Source: Streptomyces sp. TP-A0356
GTDB lineage: Bacteria; Actinomycetota; Actinomycetes; Streptomycetales; Streptomycetaceae
Assembly (NCBI RefSeq): GCF_001417775.1
Contig: NZ_BBZJ01000016.1
Span: 248,001-312,000 of the forward strand
Direction: 5' to 3'
DNA: 64,000 nt
The position numbers and the translations under genes were made by a program. This document shows positions 43,712 to 52,957 of the stretch, piece after piece. The number at the start of each line of letters is the position of its first letter. The stretch's first letter is position 1. The notes beneath the pieces were generated by a model. It searched no databases, had not been told where the DNA came from, and saw only the letters and a program-made list of their open reading frames with translations.

Positions 43712-43876
43712 ACCGACCGAGCAGGACGAGGACAACCTCGTCATCGGCCTCCTCGCAGGCGTCAGTTCGCCATCCCCCGCGTCGCCGCACGCGTCAACGA
43801 GGCGGAGAACGCCTGGCTCTTCGACCGGCGCTGGGGCGTGGACGTCGCCGTGCCTCCGCCACCCGTTGATCTCCCT
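43701..43876 (+). pseudogene. TrkA-type K+ transport NAD-binding protein fragment with frameshift
   Basis: 'DEDNLVIGLLA' in one frame continues, after loss of one base near 43757, as 'RQFAIPRVAARVNEAENAWLFDRRWGVDVAVP' in the next. Together this is the centre of a TrkA-N domain ('DEDN.V..LLA+..F..PRVVARVN...N.WLF...WGVDVAV'). Both ends of the gene are missing. It overlaps the last codons of the CBS gene. Confidence 0.6.
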
Positions 43877-43947
43877 GGATCCGCGCCGCTTTGCAATGAC
43901 GACATCCCGTGCAGAGCCGTCAGTCCCACTCCGCGGGGCCGACCGGG

Positions 43948-44415
43948 TCATGCGCGCTTGCCGGACCGCCCTCCTCGCGGTTCCGGGCGCACGATGACAA
44001 CCGGGCATCTCGCATGGTGAGCGACGTGCTGACTGACGGACCCCAGCAGGGCTCGCGCGAACCCACCCCGCCCCCTGCTGCCGACCACCAAGGCCTCGGC
44101 CTCCTCGGCGGCTTCCAGAAGCACGTCGGCGGTATTGCCACGCATCACAAGCGTCCTGACCGATGCGGCTCCCTCGGCTCCCAGCACATCGTTCAGCTCC
44201 TCGCTCAGTCGTTGCCGGGCGACGGCCTCGTCGAAGTCAGCGTCCACGGCGAGAGCCGACCAGCCGTACGCGCCGGGCAGATCCCACGCCACCACCACGT
44301 CCACGGTGCCGCCGATCAGGCCGGCGTACCGCACGGCCCAGCGCAGTGCCGCGTGCGAGGACGGCGAACCGTCGACGCCGACCACGACACGAGGCCTGGA
44401 AGTGTCCGTGCCCAT
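43948..44415 (-). CDS. Universal stress protein, single domain
   Basis: A 155-residue USP with 'RVVVGVDGSPSSHAALRWAVRYAGLIGGTVDVVVAWDLPG' and an intact ATP-binding loop 'GSRGRGGFARALLGSVSQHVAHHARCPVVIVRP' (G2xG9xGS). ATP-binding USPs act as energy-state switches in dormancy. ATG at 44415 with GGAG 5 bp upstream; an in-frame alternative 12 codons earlier lacks a ribosome-binding site. Divergent from the acyl-CoA synthetase operon with a perfect palindrome between them. Confidence 0.92.
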   Translation of the reverse strand: MGTDTSRPRVVVGVDGSPSSHAALRWAVRYAGLIGGTVDVVVAWDLPGAYGWSALAVDADFDEAVARQRLSEELNDVLGAEGAASVRTLVMRGNTADVLLEAAEEAEALVVGSRGRGGFARALLGSVSQHVAHHARCPVVIVRPEPRGGRSGKRA

Positions 44416-44541
44416 ACGTCTCCGCTCTCCTGCGGCCCTCTCTCCGGCCACGCCGAATGCCGTCCTTCACCTCCACGCTGCGCGAGTCCGTCGCCGCGCG
44501 CCAGGGAAGGGCAGCCGAGTGGGCCGTATGCGCCGCTCAGT

Positions 44542-44555
44542 GGGCCGATCGGCCC
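44542..44555. promoter_or_regulatory. Perfect 14-bp palindrome, USP / acyl-CoA synthetase divergent promoter
   Basis: GGGCCGATCGGCCC is a perfect palindrome 111 bp upstream of the acyl-CoA synthetase ATG and 126 bp upstream of the USP ATG. It is the best copy of the element repeated through the island. Probable DevR/OsdR-type operator (inference from distribution and symmetry). Confidence 0.5.
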
Positions 44556-44666
44556 TTGGCGGGCTGCGGCGAACGGGAAGACTGGGGAGGGTAGGCGTCG
44601 AACAGGCCGAACGAGCCCACGCTTCGCCGGCGGACGGCACGACACACGGGCGAGGAAGGTACCGCC

Positions 44667-46532
44667 ATGACGGTCGACGTCATCGCCAAATCGGCACCCG
44701 CTCCAGTGCCCCCGGTCCTGACCGACTATGACCGGGCCTGCGCCGAGTTCAGCTGGGCCGCGGCACGCGAGCAGCTTGCCGGGCTGCCGGACGGCGGTCT
44801 GAACATCGGGTACGAGGCCGTCGACCGGCATGTGACCGAGAGCCGGGGGGCGGAGGTCGCCCTACGGTGCGTGCGCCGGGACGGGACGGCCGAGTCCGTC
44901 TCGTACGCGGAGCTCGCACGGCTGACGAACAGGTTCGCCCAAGTGCTGCGTTCCCTCGGCGTGGGGCGCGGTGATCGCGTGTTCACCCTGCTCGGCCGGT
45001 GTCCGGAACTCTTCACGGTGGTTTTGGGCACGCTCAAGAACACGTCGGTGCTCTGCCCGCTCTTCTCGGCCTTCGGACCGGATCCCGTGGCGCAGCGCAT
45101 GCGGCGGGGAAACGCCCGTGTTCTGGTCACCACCGAGCAGCTGTATCTGCGCAAGGTCGCCCCCGTGCGGGACCGCCTCCCCGAACTCGCTCACGTTCTG
45201 ATCGTCGGGGAGCGCAGCCAGGACCTTCCCGGCACGCTCTCCCTCGGCGCGCTGATGGCGAGGGCCGACGAGGATTTCACTGTGCCTCACACCGATCCCG
45301 ACGAGGTGGCGCTGCTGCACTTCACCAGCGGCACCACCGGCGCGCCCAAGGGCGCGGTCCACGTGCACGAGGCGGTCGTGGCCCACCACGTCACGGCCGC
45401 GTACGCGCTGGACCTCCAGCCGGAAGACAGGTACTGGTGCACCGCCGATCCGGGCTGGGTCACCGGCATGTCGTACGGGATCATCGCCCCGCTCACGCAC
45501 GGCGTCACGGTCGTCGTGGACGAGGGCGACTTCGACGCACGCCGCTGGTACGGCATCCTCGCCGAGGAGCGGGTCACGGTCTGGTACACCGCCCCCACAG
45601 CTCTACGCATGCTGATGCGGGCGACGCCCCGGCAGGGCCCGTACGACCTGCCGCGCTCGTTCGACCTGACGGCGCTCCGCTTCATCGCGTCCGTCGGCGA
45701 GCCGCTCAACCCCGAGGTGGTGCTGTGGGGCCAGGACGTGCTGGGGCTCCCAGTGCACGACAACTGGTGGCAGACCGAGACCGGCTGCATCGTCATCGCC
45801 AACCTGGCGGCCTGCCCGGTCAAGCCCGGGTCGATGGGCCGCCCTCTGCCGGGCATGGCGGCGACCGTCCTGGCCCGCGCGCCCGACGGCACGGTGTGGC
45901 GTTCGCCCGAGGGACGCGTCCGAGAGATCCAGGAGCCCGGCCAGGAGGGGGAGCTGGCGTTGCGGCCGGGCTGGCCGTCGATGTTCCGCGGTTATCTGCA
46001 CGCCGAGGACCGGTACGCGGCCTGCTTCGCCGACGGCTGGTACCTGACCGGGGACATCGTTCGCAGGGACGCGGACGGCTACTTCTGGTTCGTGGGCCGC
46101 GGTGACGACGTCATCAAGACCGCCGGCCACCTCGTCAGCCCGTTCGAGGTGGAGAGCGCCCTCCTGGAACACCCGCAGGTGGCCGAGGCGGGAGTGATCG
46201 GACGCCCGGACCCGACCGCCGGAGCGATCGTGAAGGCGTATGTGTCCCTGCGCCCGGGCGTGGAGCCGGACGACGACATCCGTCGTGACCTCCTCGCCTT
46301 CGCCCGCCGCAAACTGGGGCCTGCGGTGGCGCCCCGCGAGATCGCCTTCGACCGGAATCTGCCCCACACCAGGAGCGGCAAGGTCATGCGGCGGCTGCTG
46401 CGGGCGCGCGAGCTCGGCCTGCCGGAAGGCGACACCTCGACCCTCGAGTCGCCCGAACCGCCTGAGTCATCGGTACCGCCCGGAGCTCCGAAGGCCACCG
46501 AGTACCACGAAGGCTCGGAGCGCCTGCCATGA
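44667..46532 (+). CDS. Acetyl/acyl-CoA synthetase (AcsA-like)
   Basis: A 621-residue ANL-superfamily enzyme. P-loop '[20 protein letters not shown]'; 'DNWWQTETG' (A5-type motif); '[39 protein letters not shown]' (A7-A8); and the catalytic Lys in '[14 protein letters not shown]'. It adenylates acetate or a short acid and transfers it to CoA. The C-terminus has about 35 extra Pro/Glu/Ser-rich residues. Its stop overlaps the E1alpha ATG, tying acid activation to the 2-oxoacid dehydrogenase set. Confidence 0.9.
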   Translation: MTVDVIAKSAPAPVPPVLTDYDRACAEFSWAAAREQLAGLPDGGLNIGYEAVDRHVTESRGAEVALRCVRRDGTAESVSYAELARLTNRFAQVLRSLGVGRGDRVFTLLGRCPELFTVVLGTLKNTSVLCPLFSAFGPDPVAQRMRRGNARVLVTTEQLYLRKVAPVRDRLPELAHVLIVGERSQDLPGTLSLGALMARADEDFTVPHTDPDEVALLHFTSGTTGAPKGAVHVHEAVVAHHVTAAYALDLQPEDRYWCTADPGWVTGMSYGIIAPLTHGVTVVVDEGDFDARRWYGILAEERVTVWYTAPTALRMLMRATPRQGPYDLPRSFDLTALRFIASVGEPLNPEVVLWGQDVLGLPVHDNWWQTETGCIVIANLAACPVKPGSMGRPLPGMAATVLARAPDGTVWRSPEGRVREIQEPGQEGELALRPGWPSMFRGYLHAEDRYAACFADGWYLTGDIVRRDADGYFWFVGRGDDVIKTAGHLVSPFEVESALLEHPQVAEAGVIGRPDPTAGAIVKAYVSLRPGVEPDDDIRRDLLAFARRKLGPAVAPREIAFDRNLPHTRSGKVMRRLLRARELGLPEGDTSTLESPEPPESSVPPGAPKATEYHEGSERLP

Positions 46533-47572
46533 GCACCACCCGCAGGAAGCAGTCGGCCAAGGGCACCCGCCACGCCACGCACCAGGACGCCGCCGCCAAA
46601 CACCACCGGGACCTCCTGGCCTCCATGCTGCTGATCCGCCGCTTCGAGGAACGCTGTGTCGAGCTGTACAGCGCCGCGAAGATCCGGGGGTTCGTGCACC
46701 TCTACATCGGGGAGGAGGCCGTGGCGGTCGGCGTGCTCCAGGCACTCGATGAGGCCGACGCGGTGGTCTCCACCTACCGCGAACACGGCCACGCCCTCGC
46801 CCGTGGCGTGCCCACGGACGCCGTCATGGCGGAGATGTACGGCAAGGCCACCGGGTGCAGCCACGGACGCGGAGGTTCCATGCACCTGTTCGACGCGGGC
46901 CGCCGCTTCTACGGCGGCAACGCGATCGTCGGCGGCGGCATCCCGCTCGCCGCAGGGCTCGCCCTCGCCGAGAAGATGCGCGGCGGAACGGGCATCGTGT
47001 GCTGCTTCTTCGGCGACGGCGCCTTCGCTGAGGGCGAGTTCCACGAGACCGCGAACCTCGCCACCCTGTGGGGTCTGCCGCTGCTGCTCGCCTGCGAGAA
47101 CAACCTGTACGCGATGGGCACGCCGCTCCCCGTCGAGCACGCACAGACCGACCTGGCCATGCGCGCCGCCTCCTATGGCATGCCCGCCTGGGCCGTCGAC
47201 GGCATGGACGTCCTCGCCGTCGAGGAGGCGGCATGCCGCGCGGTCGACGGTATCCGCGCGGGGCACGGCCCGCACTTCCTCGAACTGCGCACCTATCGCT
47301 TCCGCGCCCACTCCATGTACGACCCTGACCGTTACCGCGACAAGGCCGAGATCGAACGCTGGCGTGCCCGGGACCCGCTGACGCTGCTCGCGGAACGGAT
47401 CAGGGCGGCGGGCGAGTTGGACGACGCGTCGTACGCCGACCTGGACCGGCGCGCCGCGGACGAGGTCGATCAGGCGGTGGCGGCCGCCGAGGCCGCTCCG
47501 GTGGAACCCGTGACCGACCTCCTCCGGTACGTCAGCGCGGCCCCCGGCGACCTGCCGGAGGCACGCCGATGA
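46529..47572 (+). CDS. 2-oxoacid dehydrogenase E1 alpha subunit (PdhA/AcoA-like)
   Basis: A 347-residue TPP-dependent E1alpha. Features: '[38 protein letters not shown]', '[11 protein letters not shown]', '[10 protein letters not shown]', and the TPP/Mg motif '[31 protein letters not shown]'. '[24 protein letters not shown]' is the phosphorylation-loop region of the PDH/acetoin type rather than the branched-chain type. It decarboxylates pyruvate (or acetoin-like substrate) with the next gene's product. ATGA overlaps link it to both neighbours. Confidence 0.92.
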   Translation: MSTTRRKQSAKGTRHATHQDAAAKHHRDLLASMLLIRRFEERCVELYSAAKIRGFVHLYIGEEAVAVGVLQALDEADAVVSTYREHGHALARGVPTDAVMAEMYGKATGCSHGRGGSMHLFDAGRRFYGGNAIVGGGIPLAAGLALAEKMRGGTGIVCCFFGDGAFAEGEFHETANLATLWGLPLLLACENNLYAMGTPLPVEHAQTDLAMRAASYGMPAWAVDGMDVLAVEEAACRAVDGIRAGHGPHFLELRTYRFRAHSMYDPDRYRDKAEIERWRARDPLTLLAERIRAAGELDDASYADLDRRAADEVDQAVAAAEAAPVEPVTDLLRYVSAAPGDLPEARR

Positions 47573-48558
47573 CGAGTGTCACAACGACGTACCGCGAGGC
47601 GCTGCGCGAAGCCCTCCGCGAGGCGCTGTCCTCCGATGACCGGGTCTTCCTGCTCGGCGAGGACGTCGGCAAGTACGGCGGCGCCTTCGGCGTCAGCCTC
47701 GGCCTGGTCGAGGAGTTCGGCCCCGAGCGGGTACGCGACACCCCGCTGTCCGAGTCGGCGTTCGTCGGCGCGGGCATCGGCGCCGCCATCGCCGGCATGC
47801 GGCCCATCGTCGAGATCATGACGGTCAACTTCAGCCTGCTGGCCCTTGACCAGATCCTCAACAACGCCGCCACGCTGCTGCACATGTCCGGCGGGCAGCT
47901 CTCGGTACCAGTTGTCATCAGGATGACCACCGGCGCCGGACGGCAGCTCGCCGCACAGCACTCACACAGCCTGGAAGGCTGGTACGCCCACATCCCCGGC
48001 ATCCGCGTCCTCGCGCCCGCGACGCTTCCGGACGCGCGCGGCATGCTCGCCCCCGCGCTCGCCGACCCCGACCCCGTGGTCATCTTCGAACACGGCTCCC
48101 TCTACAACGTCACCGGCGAACTCACCGCCACCGACGGCCCTTCGGACCTCTCCTCGGCGGCCGTCCGCCGCTCGGGCGAGGACATCACGCTGCTCACCTA
48201 CGGCGGTTCACTGCCCAAAGCCCTCGCCGCGGCGGACGTCCTCGCCGCGGAGGGCATCAGCGCAGAAGTCGTGGACCTCCGCACACTGCGCCCCCTCGAC
48301 GACGCCACGATCATGGCCTCGGTGGCCAGAACGCACCGTGCCGTCATCGTCGACGAGGGCTGGCGCACCGGCAGTCTCGCCGCCGAGATCTCCGCCCGGA
48401 TCACCGAACAGGCCTTCTACGAACTCGACGCACCCGTGAGGCGGGTGTGCAGCGCCGAGGTGCCGATCCCTTACGCCAGACACCTGGAGGAGGCGGCGCT
48501 GCCACAGGCGGACGACGTCGTCGCGGCGGCACGTGAGGCGGTGGGGCACCGTGGGTGA
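47569..48558 (+). CDS. 2-oxoacid dehydrogenase E1 beta subunit (PdhB/AcoB-like)
   Basis: A 329-residue E1beta: '[78 protein letters not shown]', '[31 protein letters not shown]' and '[17 protein letters not shown]'. It forms the alpha2beta2 heterotetramer with the preceding gene and completes the thiamin site. Stop lies 8 bp inside the E2 gene. No E3 (dihydrolipoyl dehydrogenase) gene is in the window, so a shared E3 is presumed. Confidence 0.93.
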   Translation: MTSVTTTYREALREALREALSSDDRVFLLGEDVGKYGGAFGVSLGLVEEFGPERVRDTPLSESAFVGAGIGAAIAGMRPIVEIMTVNFSLLALDQILNNAATLLHMSGGQLSVPVVIRMTTGAGRQLAAQHSHSLEGWYAHIPGIRVLAPATLPDARGMLAPALADPDPVVIFEHGSLYNVTGELTATDGPSDLSSAAVRRSGEDITLLTYGGSLPKALAAADVLAAEGISAEVVDLRTLRPLDDATIMASVARTHRAVIVDEGWRTGSLAAEISARITEQAFYELDAPVRRVCSAEVPIPYARHLEEAALPQADDVVAAAREAVGHRG

Positions 48559-49924
48559 GTTCACCATGCCGTCGCTCGGCGCGGACATGGCGGCGGGCAC
48601 ACTGCAGGAGTGGCTCGTCGCCCCCGGTGACACCGTGACGCGCGGCGATGTGATTGCCGTGGTCGACACCGACAAGTCCGCCGTCGAGATCGAGTGCTTC
48701 GAGTCGGGAACCGTCGGCCGCCTGCTGGTCGCGCCCGGCACCAGGGTCCCCGTGGGCACGCCGATGGCTCTCATCGAGGGGGCCGAGGCGGCGAGGGCCC
48801 CAGACCACGTTGGGCAGCCGACGCCACCACCGCCCGCACCCCCGCCCCCGCCCCCGCCCCCGACACCCATGGCACCGCCTACGGCCGCACCGGCGCTGGA
48901 GGCCGCCGTGGTCCACGCCGAAGCCGGGCCGCTGGTGCGGCACCTTGCCGGCGAGCGGGGCATCGATCTGGCGACGGTGCATGGCAGTGGCCCCGGCGGC
49001 AGGATCACCCGCACCGACGTCGAGCGGGCCGCACCCACGTGTGGCCGACGGGTGCGCGCCACGCCCTACGCCCGGCGGCTCGCCGGCGAACTGCACGTCG
49101 ACCTCGGCACCGTGCACGGCAGTGGCGAGAACGGAGCCGTACGGGCGGCCGACGTGGAGGAGGCGGCGCGCAGGCACACCGCACCGGCAATCGCTCCTGC
49201 CGTCGAAGAAGCCCCGCCCCCCCTGGAAGTGCCGCCCTGGGCCGGGACGGCCGCGCCGGAGCCCGCAGCCATGCGCCGGGCGGTCGGCGACCTGATGAGC
49301 CGCGCCAAGCGGGAGATCCCGCACTACTACCTGGCCACGAAGATCGACATGAACGCAGCCGTCGCATGGCTGCACGGACGGAACCGGGAACTGCCGGTGG
49401 GCGAACGGATGGTGCCCGCCGCGCTGTTGCTCAAAGCCGTGGCCACCGCTGCCCTCCAGGTCCCCGATCTCAACGGCTTCTGGCAGGACGGGGGTTTCGT
49501 GCCGGGCCACGGCGTGCACCTCGGTTTCGCCGTCTCACTGCGCGACGGAGGTCTCGTCGCGCCCGTGATCCACGACGCGGACTCCCTCTCGCCGGTGCAG
49601 CTGATGGCTCGGATGAAGAGCCTTGTCGAGGGGGCCCGAAGGGGACGGCTGCGCGGCACGGAGATCACCGGAGGCACCCTGACCGTCACCAGCCTCGGCG
49701 ATCAGGGCGTCGAGTCCGTCTTCGGCGTCATTCACCCACCCCAGGTCGCCCTGGTCGGCTTCGGAGCCGTGGTCGAGCGTCCATGGGCGGACCACGGCAT
49801 GCTCGGGGTGCGGCCGGTCGTGACGGCCACCCTGTCCGCGGACCACCGAGCCACCGACGGCGCCGTGGGCGCCCGGTTCCTGACCGCCATCGACCGCCTG
49901 CTGCAGAGACCGGAGGACCTGTGA
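48551..49924 (+). CDS. Dihydrolipoyl acyltransferase E2 with two subunit-binding domains
   Basis: A 457-residue E2. One lipoyl domain (about 1-78, lipoyl Lys42 in '[12 protein letters not shown]'), a polyproline linker (about 92-112), two consecutive peripheral-subunit-binding domains ('[32 protein letters not shown]' and '[32 protein letters not shown]') and the catalytic core (about 235-457) with '[17 protein letters not shown]', where DHRxxDG carries the active His. Two binding domains are unusual; most E2 have one. GTG start at 48551 lies inside E1beta; the next gene (ACP) overlaps the stop by one base. Confidence 0.9.
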   Translation: MGEFTMPSLGADMAAGTLQEWLVAPGDTVTRGDVIAVVDTDKSAVEIECFESGTVGRLLVAPGTRVPVGTPMALIEGAEAARAPDHVGQPTPPPPAPPPPPPPPTPMAPPTAAPALEAAVVHAEAGPLVRHLAGERGIDLATVHGSGPGGRITRTDVERAAPTCGRRVRATPYARRLAGELHVDLGTVHGSGENGAVRAADVEEAARRHTAPAIAPAVEEAPPPLEVPPWAGTAAPEPAAMRRAVGDLMSRAKREIPHYYLATKIDMNAAVAWLHGRNRELPVGERMVPAALLLKAVATAALQVPDLNGFWQDGGFVPGHGVHLGFAVSLRDGGLVAPVIHDADSLSPVQLMARMKSLVEGARRGRLRGTEITGGTLTVTSLGDQGVESVFGVIHPPQVALVGFGAVVERPWADHGMLGVRPVVTATLSADHRATDGAVGARFLTAIDRLLQRPEDL

Positions 49925-50169
49925 TGGACCGGAGCGAAGCCCGGACGGTCGTCGAGGAAGCCATCACTCAGGTGGTGCCGGGCGCCGACCTCACCCGACT
50001 GGACCTGGACGCCCCGTTCCGCGACGCGCTCGAATTCGACTCGCTGGACTTCCTCAGCTTCGTGGAGATCCTGTCCGAACGCACCGGCCTGCGCATCGAC
50101 GAGGAGGACTACCCACAGCTGACGACCTTGCGCGACACCACCGAGTTTCTGGTCGTACGGACGCCATGA
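49924..50169 (+). CDS. Discrete acyl carrier protein
   Basis: An 81-residue ACP: 'VVEEAITQVVPGADLTRLDLDAPFRDALEFDSLDFLSFVEILSERTGLRIDEEDYPQLTTLRDTTEFL'. Ser40 in 'EFDSLDFL' is the phosphopantetheine site. ATG overlaps the E2 stop by one base, so it is translationally coupled to a 2-oxoacid dehydrogenase. That neighbour suggests E2 might pass an acyl group to the ACP instead of, or as well as, CoA, as proposed for the NapB/NapD and QncN/QncL systems. No ketosynthase, NRPS or phosphopantetheinyl transferase gene is nearby. Confidence 0.85.
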   Translation: MDRSEARTVVEEAITQVVPGADLTRLDLDAPFRDALEFDSLDFLSFVEILSERTGLRIDEEDYPQLTTLRDTTEFLVVRTP

Positions 50170-50403
50170 CCTGGGGCGTGCCTCGTGGCTCCGTGTCCGC
50201 TCCGACGGGCCCCGAGTGCGTGTGACCGCCGACCGCTGCGGCTCGTCCCTCGCATCGTCGCCCTTCCACGTGCCGCCGGCGATCACTGCGACCCCGGTCG
50301 CAGTGACGAGGCCGACGCCAACAGCCGCGGTGGTCGCCAGATAGGAGGTGAGGGGCGGCGAGGTGATGTTCCCGTGGGCGTCCAGCCACACGGTCGCCGT
50401 TTC
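50168..50403 (-). pseudogene. Possible Rv1733c-family membrane protein C-terminal fragment
   Basis: On the minus strand a frame after a TGA reads 'ETATVWLDAHGNITSPPLTSYLATTAAVGVGLVTATGVAVIAGGTW', an extracytoplasmic 'V.VWLD..G..T.PP' segment plus a membrane helix as in the C-terminal part of Rv1733c-like proteins (DosR regulon). The rest of the gene is absent and the frame runs on antisense to the ACP. Weak but consistent with other decayed dormancy genes here. Confidence 0.35.
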
Positions 50404-50552
50404 TCACTTCCGCTGCCGGCCTCCCACCGATGCGGAGGCGATGTGGCCCCCGGGAGCACGGGAAGCGGCAGATGGCTCCCGGACTGCTTCCACTCATGCC
50501 GGAGGGGCGCCCGAAGAGCGCCCCTCACCTGCGGAAACGTCCGACCTCACCG

Positions 50553-50626
<74 letters not shown>

Positions 50627-50782
50627 TTGCGCTTCCCGCGGCCTTCCGCGTGAACGCGCAGGTAAACCCTACCGCACACCCCTCACACGGCTTCCCACGG
50701 GCGTTCGGGGAGACGTCGGGGGAGACGTCGGCCGCCGCCGTGCGCAGTGCCTCCGCCAGGTGGGTCGCCGGTTCCGGCGACC

Positions 50783-50925
50783 GCGTGCCCGGCCGCGGTG
50801 AGCCGCATGCCGTCCCTGCGGCGCTCCAACAGCGGGGCCCCGGCGGGCCGTTCCAGCGAGGCGATCGGCACCGGCCGGCGGCCCAACTCGACGAGCGGGA
50901 CGGCCGCGTGGACTTCGTGGTCTCC
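50783..50925 (-). pseudogene. LysR-type regulator HTH fragment
   Basis: One minus-strand frame reads 'IASLERPAGAPLLERRRDGMRLTAAGHAVAG', the second half of a LysR winged helix ('I.SLE...G.PLLER...G.RLTAAG'). Preceding sequence ('VHAAVPLVELGRRP') is a shrunken first half, and the effector domain is missing. Decayed regulator. Confidence 0.55.
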
Positions 50926-51195
50926 AACGCCAGTGCCATGCCCACCCGGGCCGGTCGCAGTCGGAGCAGGTGGACGAGTTCGTCGACGTGGCCAACGGGG
51001 GCGCGGTCCGCTCGGCGACCTGCGGGCGCCGGAGCGGTGAGCGGTATCCCACGGCCCGGGAACGTGCCCAATCTGTCGATGGCGTAAGGGCGTTGGAAGG
51101 GCAGCGGCGGGGGTCCAGGCCGGTTCGCAGGGCCGAGCTCTCCGTCCCCGTACGCGAGGGCCTGCGGCCAAACGAAAGGCATGGGCCGGAGAGGC

Positions 51196-51214
51196 GCAAC
51201 GTGGTTGCAACGTG
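51196..51214. promoter_or_regulatory. Overlapping inverted and direct repeats upstream of DUF779 gene
   Basis: GCAAC-GTG-GTTGC (51196-51208) is an inverted repeat with 5-bp arms, and GCAACGTG occurs twice in direct order (51196-51203, 51207-51214), ending 20 bp before the GTG start. Likely operator or promoter element; function inferred. Confidence 0.35.
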
Positions 51215-51234
51215 CTCCGTGCTGGGATGGGCCG

Positions 51235-51597
51235 GTGACCACGGACATGACCCCGCGCGTGGAGCTGACCCCCGCGGCCGCCGAGCTGGTGCGGCGGCTG
51301 CGGGAGGTCCACGGGCCGCTGATGTTCCACCAGTCCGGTGGCTGCTGCGACGGCAGCGCCCCCATGTGCTACCCCGAGGGCGAGTTCCGTACCGGCGGTT
51401 CGGACGTGCTGCTCGCACAGTTGGAGGTCGACGGGGTGGAAGAGCCGGTGGGCTTCTGGATGTCGAGGAGCCAGTACGAGGTGTGGAGCCACACCCGGCT
51501 GATCGTGGACGTCGTGGCGGGCCGGGGCAGCGGCTTCTCCCTGGAAGCACCCGAAGGAGTGCGTTTTCTCATCCGTTCCCGCGTCGTCGAGGCCTGA
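51235..51597 (+). CDS. DUF779 protein (aldehyde-dehydrogenase-associated)
   Basis: A 120-residue DUF779 protein: 'AAAELVRRLREVHGPLMFHQSGGCCDGSAPMCYPEGEFRTGGSDVLL', 'VGFWMSRSQYEVWSHTRLIVDVVAGRGSGFSLEAPEGVRFLIRSRV'. The Cys-rich 'GGCCDGSAPMCYP' is the family hallmark. Homologues often sit beside acetaldehyde dehydrogenase genes, but none is here. GTG at 51235 is the likely start; ATG at 51247 is possible. Confidence 0.88.
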   Translation: MTTDMTPRVELTPAAAELVRRLREVHGPLMFHQSGGCCDGSAPMCYPEGEFRTGGSDVLLAQLEVDGVEEPVGFWMSRSQYEVWSHTRLIVDVVAGRGSGFSLEAPEGVRFLIRSRVVEA

Positions 51598-51672
51598 GCA
51601 CCCCCCAGGACACCGCCGTCTGGTGCACTTCCCCTGAGTCCTGCGGGAGTTGACGAGACATCAGGGGGAAGC

Positions 51673-52902
51673 GTGACGCGTCACGGCACACGGCTCAGAA
51701 CGGCACTGACGGTTCTCGCGGCATGGAGCGCGCTGGCCGGTGCGGCCCTCACGGGGGCCGCACCGGCCAGTGGTACGCAGAGCGCCAGGGCGATCGCATC
51801 GGGGGTCCAGTACCGGCAGTTCGACATCTCCGCGGCACACGGGGTGGCACACGCGCACCTCATCAGCGTCGACCTGCGCAACCGGCACGTACGGGTCGAC
51901 CTGCTGTACCCGGGTTCGGTGGCGGCCCGCGCCCCCGTCTCGCGGCTCGCCGACGCACGGGGCGCCGTCGCGGGGATCAACGGCGACTTCTTCAACATCA
52001 ACGAGACCCAGCACCCGGGAGTGGCTGCGACCGGCTCGCCCGTCGGTCCGGCCGTCGCGAGCGGGCACACGCTCAAGGCCGCCGTACCGCGGGGGCAGCG
52101 CTTCGGGCCCGACCTCCCGCCGGGCACGAGCACCGAGGACGTGCTCGGGGTGGGCGCCGACCGCACGGCCCGCCTCGACCGGCTGGTGCTCAACGGCACG
52201 GTGAGCACACCCCGGGGTCGGCTGAGGCTCGGCGGGCTGAACCAGTACGCGCTGGCACAGGGGTCGATCGGGGCGTACACCTCGGACTGGGGCACCGTCT
52301 CACGGGTACGGGCCACCTGCGGCACCGACACCGACCGGGCCGCCCCGTGCAGCACGGACACACACGAGGTGACCGTCAGGAACGGCCGGGTCGTCGCCAC
52401 GGCCGACCGGCCCGGCACCGGTCCCATCCCGTCCGGCACCACGGTGCTGGTCGGCCGTGAGGCGGGGGCGCGGCAACTGCGCGCTCTGTCCAAGGGCGAG
52501 CCGGTGCGGGTGCGCAGCCGTCTGGTGGCGGCCTCGTCCCGGGTCCCGTACCGCTTCGCCATCGGCGGCTACCCGGTGCTGCGGCACGGCAGCCCGCTGT
52601 CCGGTCTGGACGACGGGACGTCCACCGTGCGCACCGCGGTGGGCATCGCCGACGGCGGCCATCGTCTGCTGCTCCTCGCCCTCGACGGGGCGGTCGGCTA
52701 CCGCAGCGGCCTCACCGTCGCCGAAGTCGCCTCCACCCTGCGGGGACTGGGCGCCACGGACGGCTTCAACCTCGACGGCGGTGGCTCCACGACGCTGGTC
52801 GTCCGGCCGAGGGGCGCGGGCTCGGTGACCGTGCGCAACCATCCCAGCGGGGGCACCGAACGCCCGGTCCCGGACGCCATCGGGGTCTTCGCCGGCTTCT
52901 GA
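51673..52902 (+). CDS. Secreted phosphodiester glycosidase (NAGPA-domain) family protein
   Basis: A 409-residue exported protein. Sec signal peptide 'TALTVLAAWSALAGAALTGAAPASG', then the NAGPA fold: 'RGAVAGINGDFFNINETQHPGVAATGSPVGPAVASG', 'RFAIGGYPVLRHGSPLSGLDDGTSTVRTAVGIADGGHRLLLLALDG' and 'GATDGFNLDGGGSTTLVVRP'. The family includes the enzyme that uncovers mannose-6-phosphate and wall-teichoic-acid hydrolases, so a phosphodiester-linked sugar polymer is a reasonable substrate. The stop codon lies within the first unit of a 16-bp tandem repeat. Confidence 0.9.
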   Translation: MTRHGTRLRTALTVLAAWSALAGAALTGAAPASGTQSARAIASGVQYRQFDISAAHGVAHAHLISVDLRNRHVRVDLLYPGSVAARAPVSRLADARGAVAGINGDFFNINETQHPGVAATGSPVGPAVASGHTLKAAVPRGQRFGPDLPPGTSTEDVLGVGADRTARLDRLVLNGTVSTPRGRLRLGGLNQYALAQGSIGAYTSDWGTVSRVRATCGTDTDRAAPCSTDTHEVTVRNGRVVATADRPGTGPIPSGTTVLVGREAGARQLRALSKGEPVRVRSRLVAASSRVPYRFAIGGYPVLRHGSPLSGLDDGTSTVRTAVGIADGGHRLLLLALDGAVGYRSGLTVAEVASTLRGLGATDGFNLDGGGSTTLVVRPRGAGSVTVRNHPSGGTERPVPDAIGVFAGF

Positions 52903-52957
52903 GGTCACCGGCTTCTGAGGTCACCGGCTTCTGAGGTCACCGACTTCTGAAGGTCAC
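52894..52957 (+). repeat. 16-bp tandem repeat across a stop codon
   Basis: Three perfect copies of GGCTTCTGAGGTCACC (52894-52909, 52910-52925, 52926-52941) and a degenerate fourth (52942-52957). The first copy encodes the last codons and TGA of the phosphodiester glycosidase gene; the others extend into the 3' region and the last reaches the stop of the convergent membrane-protein gene. Confidence 0.9.

Larger units (their letters stand above)
50627..51234. other. Gap with regulator relic
   Basis: About 600 bp between the tRNA and the DUF779 gene. Apart from the LysR fragment at 50783-50925 and an inverted repeat at 51196-51208, no coding sequence is convincing. Confidence 0.4.
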
